In this document: positions 58,818 to 64,000 of the stretch, piece after piece | How positions within the stretch are numbered: position 1 is the stretch's first letter | Layout: each line of letters opens with the position of its first letter | From: Papaver somniferum | Lineage: Eukaryota > Streptophyta > Magnoliopsida > Ranunculales > Papaveraceae | Length of the DNA stretch: 64,000 bases | NCBI RefSeq assembly: GCF_003573695.1 | Contig: NC_039358.1 | Location: 9,900,326 to 9,964,325, forward strand | Direction of reading: 5' to 3' | The notes under the pieces: generated by a model | The model's input: only the letters and a program-made list of their open reading frames with translations | Databases searched by the model: none | Told to the model about the DNA's origin: nothing | Translations under genes and position numbers: made by a program

Positions 58818-60489
58818 TGATAGACACATTTTTGTGTCTAATTTGTCTCGATTCTATATATTGATAGTGCTCATTTTTGTACTTATTATGGTATTTTATG
58901 TGTGTGTAGGTATTTTTGTCCAATAAACATTTTTGGAAAAATCGGCTCGAAAAGTTGTCGAAAAGCGCACCCGGAGGACACTTGTTATTCGGGATCTCAC
59001 TATGGATAAGGGGTACCCGAATTACTAAGGGGCACCCTCAGGACACCCCAAAGGCACCTGGTATCGGCACCTCTACTCTGGATAGGGGGCAACCTTTCTC
59101 TTCTCCAGATTTTTGGCGGGAAAAACTGAATTCAAATTCAGTTTTGCAGCGGAACATTCTGGCGAGATTCTGATCGAGTTTTAGGCTGAATTCGTGTTTG
59201 TTGTGGATTGGGATTACCCTGTTTTGGTAAAACAGGGAAGGTATGAGCTGTAGAATCGAAAAAACAGGGTCAGAAATCGAGTTTATACAAAACAAAGGCT
59301 TGGAGTTTCATGGGACTTGTGAGATTTTATGGATCTGATTTGGAGTGATTCAACTGCATATTCGTGTTGGGATGGACTTCTTAGAGCATAACATGGGATA
59401 TATGTTTATCAAATACGAAGGAATAGGGATGAATTCTTGGATTGAACAAAACAAAGGAGGAGCATTATTATCGGGAATTTTCTTGGTTCTATACATGGGG
59501 ATTACGTGCAGATAAGGGTAGAAGATCTTCTGTATATTTAATGCCATCATTGGGAGATTCTTGGACGTCAGATTTAATTTGTAAGACGCGTAGAGAAGAT
59601 TCAGAAAAGGAAATATCCGAGACTTGCTGTGAAGGAAAGAGAGGGATTAAGTAGAGTTATTTTTGGGTCTGTTGCCTATATATAGGTTGGTTGCAGGTCA
59701 TAGAAGGATTACGAACAGTTTGGGGTAGTTTAGAGAACCAGAGGAGACAAAAATCACGAGTTGCAGGAAAGCTGTTCTGCTGAAGAACACGAAGAACATC
59801 AACCCACACCCAACTGTCGCAGAACACTGTCGTTGTTCTACAGCACTTCGCTTCTATCGTTACTGTAGCAGTCTTATTCCTTCTGTTTCTCTTGTAACAG
59901 TCGATCTGCAACACATATAAACGTTGCGATTGAACTGTTTTACTCCCTTTGAGTCTCTTCACCTTTGAAAACACCTTTTGAGCAATGGAAAAATATTTTG
60001 AACCTGTTTTTGATATGAGGAGATAAACCCCATTGCTGAGGCGATAGATGAAGCTATTTTTCCAATAAAGAGTGGTATTTTCTATTTATCTTATTTATTA
60101 CAATTATTTATATGATTATTTGCCTTGTTTGAGAATTGTTTTAATGATTTTTATTCAACAATTGTGATTTCCATTGATGGTATATGCTTGTACTTAGGGT
60201 TTTGATATCCCATGCTTTTGATTTACACTTGTTATTTTAAAAATCTACTTGTTGCAACATCTTAGAATCAAATTAAACGAAAAAATTGAATAAATATAAA
60301 TATTGGATTTAAATCACTTTGAACTTGGAAAATAGTGGAATCTTAGCCTCAGTGTTCTTTTAATATTGATGACAACATCATCTTTGTTTGATTTTTCTAT
60401 TTTTGTTTTAGAATTTAAGTCTATATTTTATCCTTCGCAAGTCTGAGAATCGAACCACTTTTATCACTATCTACAATCACATCAGGGGT
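58813..60489 (+). mobile_element. Solo LTR (Athila/Tat-like family) with 5-bp target duplication GGGGT
   Basis: LTR 58818-60484 starts TGATAGACACATTTTTGTG and ends ...CAATCACATCA; flanks GGGGT at 58813-58817 and 60485-60489 are identical. No internal region or second LTR follows, so this is the product of LTR-LTR recombination. The same family supplies the LTR at 7993-9162. Open frames inside (58916-59173, 59442-59654) are not genes. Confidence 0.92.
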
Positions 60490-60989
60490 GAATTTAGGTT
60501 TGAGGTTTTACCCGTGCTAGCTAGCCAAATGACCTCATTTTACCAAGAATAGTAAGAGAGAGAGTTGTCCTTCCATTGTACCTTGTCTTTCTTTATATAG
60601 ACTTTCCAAAAACCCCTTCCTTTTATGACATCATGCCATGTATCCTAGACTTCTTTAATTACTACTAATATCATTCATTCTCTAATAAGACCTCCTTCTT
60701 TCCTATTAATTCCTCCCTTGTCCTTTCCATCTAATGAACACTTTCTTGGAGGACTTGGGCTTTAGTCCCCAAGTCCCTATGTCTCATGTTGGGTTTGCCT
60801 CACTTTTGAGGGCACACTAGCCTGGCTAAGAGGTAGTATTTTTCATGTATCAACATTTGACCCTAATTGTTGGGTCAATTTCTAAATGATCCGATAGTCA
60901 TAAAAATATTCTTTGGGCGCCTCTCCTTTTACAGACAGTTGAAATGAGGATTTTCTTCTCCCTTAACTCCTGCATAACTGACACGTTCA
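60490..60989. other. Upstream region between the two PMD genes
   Basis: AT/CT-rich non-coding sequence. 'tgggctttagtccccaagtcc' (60757-60777) is a short imperfect palindrome. No gene. Confidence 0.4.
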
Positions 60990-61082
60990 TTCCCTAAGAT
61001 TCACTATATATAGGGGCACAAGTTTGTTTCCCCTTCATCTCTCTTCCTTCTTTCTTTATTTTGAACATACCATACGCTCGCC
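60990..61082 (+). promoter_or_regulatory. Core promoter and leader of the PMD gene at 61083
   Basis: 'cactatatataggggc' at 61003-61018 is a good TATA box; a ~50-nt C/T-rich leader follows to the ATG. Confidence 0.6.
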
Positions 61083-63350
61083 ATGTCTAGCAATTCTACC
61101 AGTAATTCGTCCGACGAGTCCAGTGATTCTGAGGAAACCATGAACGCAGGTTCCGAGGAGACTGAATACTCGAATCAAGATAAGATTCTCTTACCCGTTC
61201 CGGCGGATGGTAGATCATACTCGATCGAGGAATTTATGAGCGAGCCTGCTCTGAATCGCGCGTTGAGACTTAGATAACTTCGTGGAGGTAAGCGCATTTT
61301 CCCCTTGAAGATATCTTAGTTCCTCTCCTTCTAAACCCTCTTGTATTACCTTACCCTTTTTCCCCTAGATGGCTCTTGTGACCCGAGTCAGAGACTATGG
61401 ACGCCTTTGCGTTCAAAATGGTGCCGCGGATGGTCATTCATCGTGGCGACTATGATCTTCCCCTTACCGATATTCGATCCAAATCAAAGACTCATCCGGT
61501 ATGGGCACACTGGGCGTCCCGTATACGCTCCAATACCAGTCATGCAGCTATTCTTTGTAAAGCGGGTATAAAGGAAGCTATAAACTCGTATCTTAAACGG
61601 GAAGTGAAGAGGTGTATACGTGACCTAACACGGCTCTTTTGTCGCTGGGCTTTCTCCGTTCATACCCTTTTTACAGCATGGGGGGAAGCAACCATTTTTT
61701 AGAGGATGTAGTCGCCCTCACCGGGCAACCACTCCATGGCAGTCATTCATACGATGAGGCGGCCGTCTGTGGAGTGCTTGATGATGAGGATAAAAAGTTG
61801 TGCACTTATTTGCTGAAATGTAAGGATGATTCACGTCGTGAACTGGTACGGAAAGACCAGGTATCGCAGAGGCGAAGTCATACCAAGAAGGCCGTCGTCT
61901 TATACGGGAAAGGGGGGTCTTCATCCGCCGTGAAGGGGAATGATAAATGGGTTGAAGAGAAAAAGGTTCCTTCATCGCGTTCAACAGGCGAGCGACTACT
62001 ATCTGGCTCTATCCGCGCCTATGAGGCGATTCATGGCTCATCGACTCCGACAGAAGTTGATTCTGAAATGGTCGTTAAAACCAATCGTCGTGCTTCTTTT
62101 CCTCTTTGGTTGAAGTACTGGGCTCCGTAGATAGTTGATGGGAAAGTTCTTTCTCCTAAGTGAAAAGAGAAAAACCCTCGCCCGGAATTAGACGCTTTCA
62201 TCTCATTCTGGCTTTGTCATGATGTGTTTGAATACAGTCCCCATGATACTATTAAAGGCGAGATCGTGCCCATGGTAGTCTTACTATCCCGCGGTGTTTC
62301 TTTCCCGCTTGCACCAATGTCCCTAGGTGGGATGTATCGTCATCTGTATTTATTTTTTCAGGATCTTCAGACGGTAGGAACATCCCACAAGATTGAGACC
62401 TATATCCCTGCTTCTTTTATGCAAGAGTGGTATTGGGAGCATGTTCCTCCGTGCGAGCCTGATCATAATGAGTTAACGATTCATCGTGAGGAATATGTTA
62501 GACAAGACGATGGTTCGGTCAAGAGGATTCCCGTTGTTTACGGCTACCCGCGGATGGCTCTTTGGAACCTGAAGGGGAAAATACCTAAAGGCGACCTCGG
62601 CAAGCACTTGGACGTGGATAAGGATTTTGAACCGTTTCCTTACCAAGAAGGTCGATCGGGTCCGGCACATTATGATTTTACTGCACCCTTTGATGTGGAG
62701 TTGGATTCGTCAAAACTTTTATCATAAGCGGATTTTGACTCGGCAATGGCCGTGCTGCTTGGTTATCTCCCCGGTTTCCATGATGGTAAGTTCATTGTTA
62801 TGTCTTATAACCCTGAACGTGCATCTCGGCAAGTTGGGCTCAACCAAGGGGTTCCCCATAGGTTTCCTCCTTTGGAAAGCTCTGATATCGGGGATGTCAT
62901 CGCTAACTTCAACCATTACGTTTTCAAAGGGGCGGCCCGTCTGTCCGATCGAGAAATCAATTTTTCATTCAAACAGCCTATCCCCGTTCATCCCTTAGCA
63001 GTTACTGAAAGGGCCCACGAGTGCCATGATTTCTTGCCGCGTCGAGCTCTGAATTTTCTTTTGCGCGAATCGTCTCCTCCTCGTGATTTGTCAGTTCAGG
63101 ACCTCTGAGCGCTTCATGCATCTGGCCGAATTAAAATTGATGATGTCGTGTCTACTAAACATCGTCTTGTTCCAGCCAACAAAGGTCGCTCCTTGGGCTC
63201 CTCCTGAGGGTCACGAGCCTGCGAAGCCGAAGAAAGGGGCATTTTCCGATCGTAAGCCTCCGCGAATAGATGTGAGATCGTCTGCTAGTCCTTTAGCGCC
63301 ACGGGTACTTTTTTTTCCTAAGAAACTATCCATGGCAAAGGCACACTGAG
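61083..63350 (+). pseudogene. Plant mobile domain (PMD) protein gene, transposon-type, interrupted
   Basis: ATG 61083: an acidic, Ser-rich N-terminus (SSNSSDESSDSEETM). A stop precedes a GTAAGC donor near 61286. After the acceptor at 61368: VWAHWASRIRSNTSHAAILC, LTRLFCRWAFSVHTLFTAWG, then in another frame FLEDVVALTGQPLHGSHSYD (PMD core 'W..xTHTFxxxWGExTxxLEDVxxLxGLPxxG'). Later: FPLWLKYWAP and TAG (62128), LDAFISFWLCHDVFEYSP, GVSFPLAPMSLGGMYRHLYL, YIPASFMQEWYWEHVPP, KFIVMSYNPERASRQVGLNQ and a tail to 63349. This is the PMD layout known from transposon-linked plant proteins. A frameshift near 61685 and stops at 61275, 62128, 62161 and 62725 make it non-functional, though the promoter looks intact and it may be transcribed. 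Confidence 0.72.
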
Positions 63351-63352
63351 TA

Positions 63353-64000
63353 GCAAATTTTATTAATAATCAGAAAAAAAAGGGGGGACTAGGCCTTACC
63401 TCTCACAAGCAAAAGAAGAAACGAAAAAAGAACAAAGAAAAACAAATTACATATTGCGAAAACGGTAAAGCGGAAAGATAGATTATCAATGAGGAGTTTT
63501 CACCTTGTGAAATCTGGAGGCTCAATCCACCAACGAGATTCAACCATAGCACCATGCTTGGCTAAAAGGTATGCCACCGAGTTACCTTCACGGTATATAT
63601 GAGTTTACACAAACTGAATAGAGGATGCAAATTTTAAGCAATTGTTCCAGTAAGTAGATAGATTCCAAGGGACCAAATCCGAATTATTGGTAGCATGTAA
63701 GACGAAAGTAGAGTCATATACAAGCCAGAGTCGTTGTATTCTCTTTGTACAGGTTATACGAAGAGCATGAATTGCTCCCCGGAGCTCGGCATAAGAAGAG
63801 TTATCAAATCCCAAGTTCTGAGCTAAGCAGCCTTTTACCAAGATATTGGAGTCTCGAAATATCACCCCACAACCAGAAGGTCCTGGGTTCCCCATAGAAC
63901 ATCCATCAATGTTAGTTATAATCCAACCAGGAAGAGGAGACTTCCATTTAACCATGATGGCCTTTGGCATCTTAGAAGGTAGGCTTTCAATTCCCAGAAG
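63353..64000 (-). mobile_element. LINE 3' end with RNase H domain (continues right of the window)
   Basis: Minus strand: KWKSPLPGWIITNIDGCSMG, NPGPSGCGVIFRDSN, SSYAELRGAIHAL, LWLVYDSTFVLHATNNSDLV: an RNase H fold with the catalytic acids D (NIDG), E (YAEL) and D (VYDS). A TAA at 63605-63607 interrupts it in frame; the rest reads 'THIYREGNSVAYLLAKHGAM' with the expected His and Asn. The 3' UTR ends near 63353 in A/T-rich sequence, next to the PMD pseudogene end. ORF2 upstream is outside the window. Confidence 0.8.

Noticed and set aside
58916..59654. Short frames inside the solo LTR
   Set aside because: No protein similarity, and the related LTR at 7993-9162 has no matching frames that I can see.
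61718..61984. Minus-strand frames across the PMD pseudogene (also 62473-62916)
   Set aside because: Shadows of the plus-strand PMD coding sequence, without recognisable domains.

Overview
The window is nuclear DNA of a eudicot plant. The evidence is Athila, Ty1/copia and LINE elements, plant mobile domain (PMD) genes, intron-containing plant genes (heme oxygenase 1, bifunctional TH2, F-box/FBD) and a piece of plastid DNA carrying rbcL and atpB. A Papaveraceae/Ranunculales origin fits my impression of the repeats, but I cannot prove it from the sequence. Most of the window is transposon, and much of that is nested. The only protein gene with a fully intact reading frame that I can name is heme oxygenase 1 (52737-53963, minus). 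A tRNA-Leu(AAG) gene (22938-23018) also looks functional.

Layout. 1-6347: an Athila-like LTR retrotransposon (minus) with one open gag-protease-RT frame that runs off the left edge. It sits in the gag of an older relative (6348-9162), which in turn cuts a copia-type element (9163-13050). 13076-16005: parts of a second copia-type element in the opposite orientation, so two LTRs form a ~1.9 kb inverted repeat. 16.0-18.6 kb: a LINE scrap and a decayed PMD gene. 19.7-22.0 kb: a broken F-box/FBD gene. 22.1-22.6 kb: a coatomer beta-subunit relic. 22.9-26.7 kb: tRNA-Leu, then a 2 kb plastid insertion between two 378-bp direct repeats, then a cysteine-protease propeptide relic. 27.2 kb: a small unknown membrane-protein ORF. 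28-34 kb: a LINE carrying three nested DNA transposons, each with clean target-site duplications (8, 9 and 8 bp). 34-36 kb: a second LINE fragment fused to a copy of the heme-oxygenase upstream region, and a further hAT-like element. 36.4-37.0 kb: a palindromic minisatellite. 37.3-44.3 kb: a non-autonomous LTR element with 3.47-kb LTRs and no gag-pol. 45.0-49.8 kb: a TH2 (TENA + HAD phosphatase) pseudogene with a LINE in one intron. 50.6-54.2 kb: cysteine-protease and nucleolin-like relics, then heme oxygenase 1. 54.4-57.7 kb: repeat remnants. 57.7-63.4 kb: two PMD pseudogenes facing away from each other, one split by a solo LTR. 63.35-64.0 kb: the 3' end of a LINE with an RNase H domain.

The main structural result is that 25.5-35.2 kb looks like a decayed, collinear duplicate of the heme-oxygenase neighbourhood at 50.6-54.1 kb. 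Five short similar blocks occur in the same order. In the left copy the heme-oxygenase and nucleolin-like coding parts are gone and LINEs, DNA transposons, a plastid insertion and a 390-bp unknown insertion have accumulated. Gene functions are otherwise independent housekeeping roles (haem breakdown to biliverdin, thiamin salvage, vesicle coat, ubiquitin ligase adaptor), and I see no operon-like cooperation between them.
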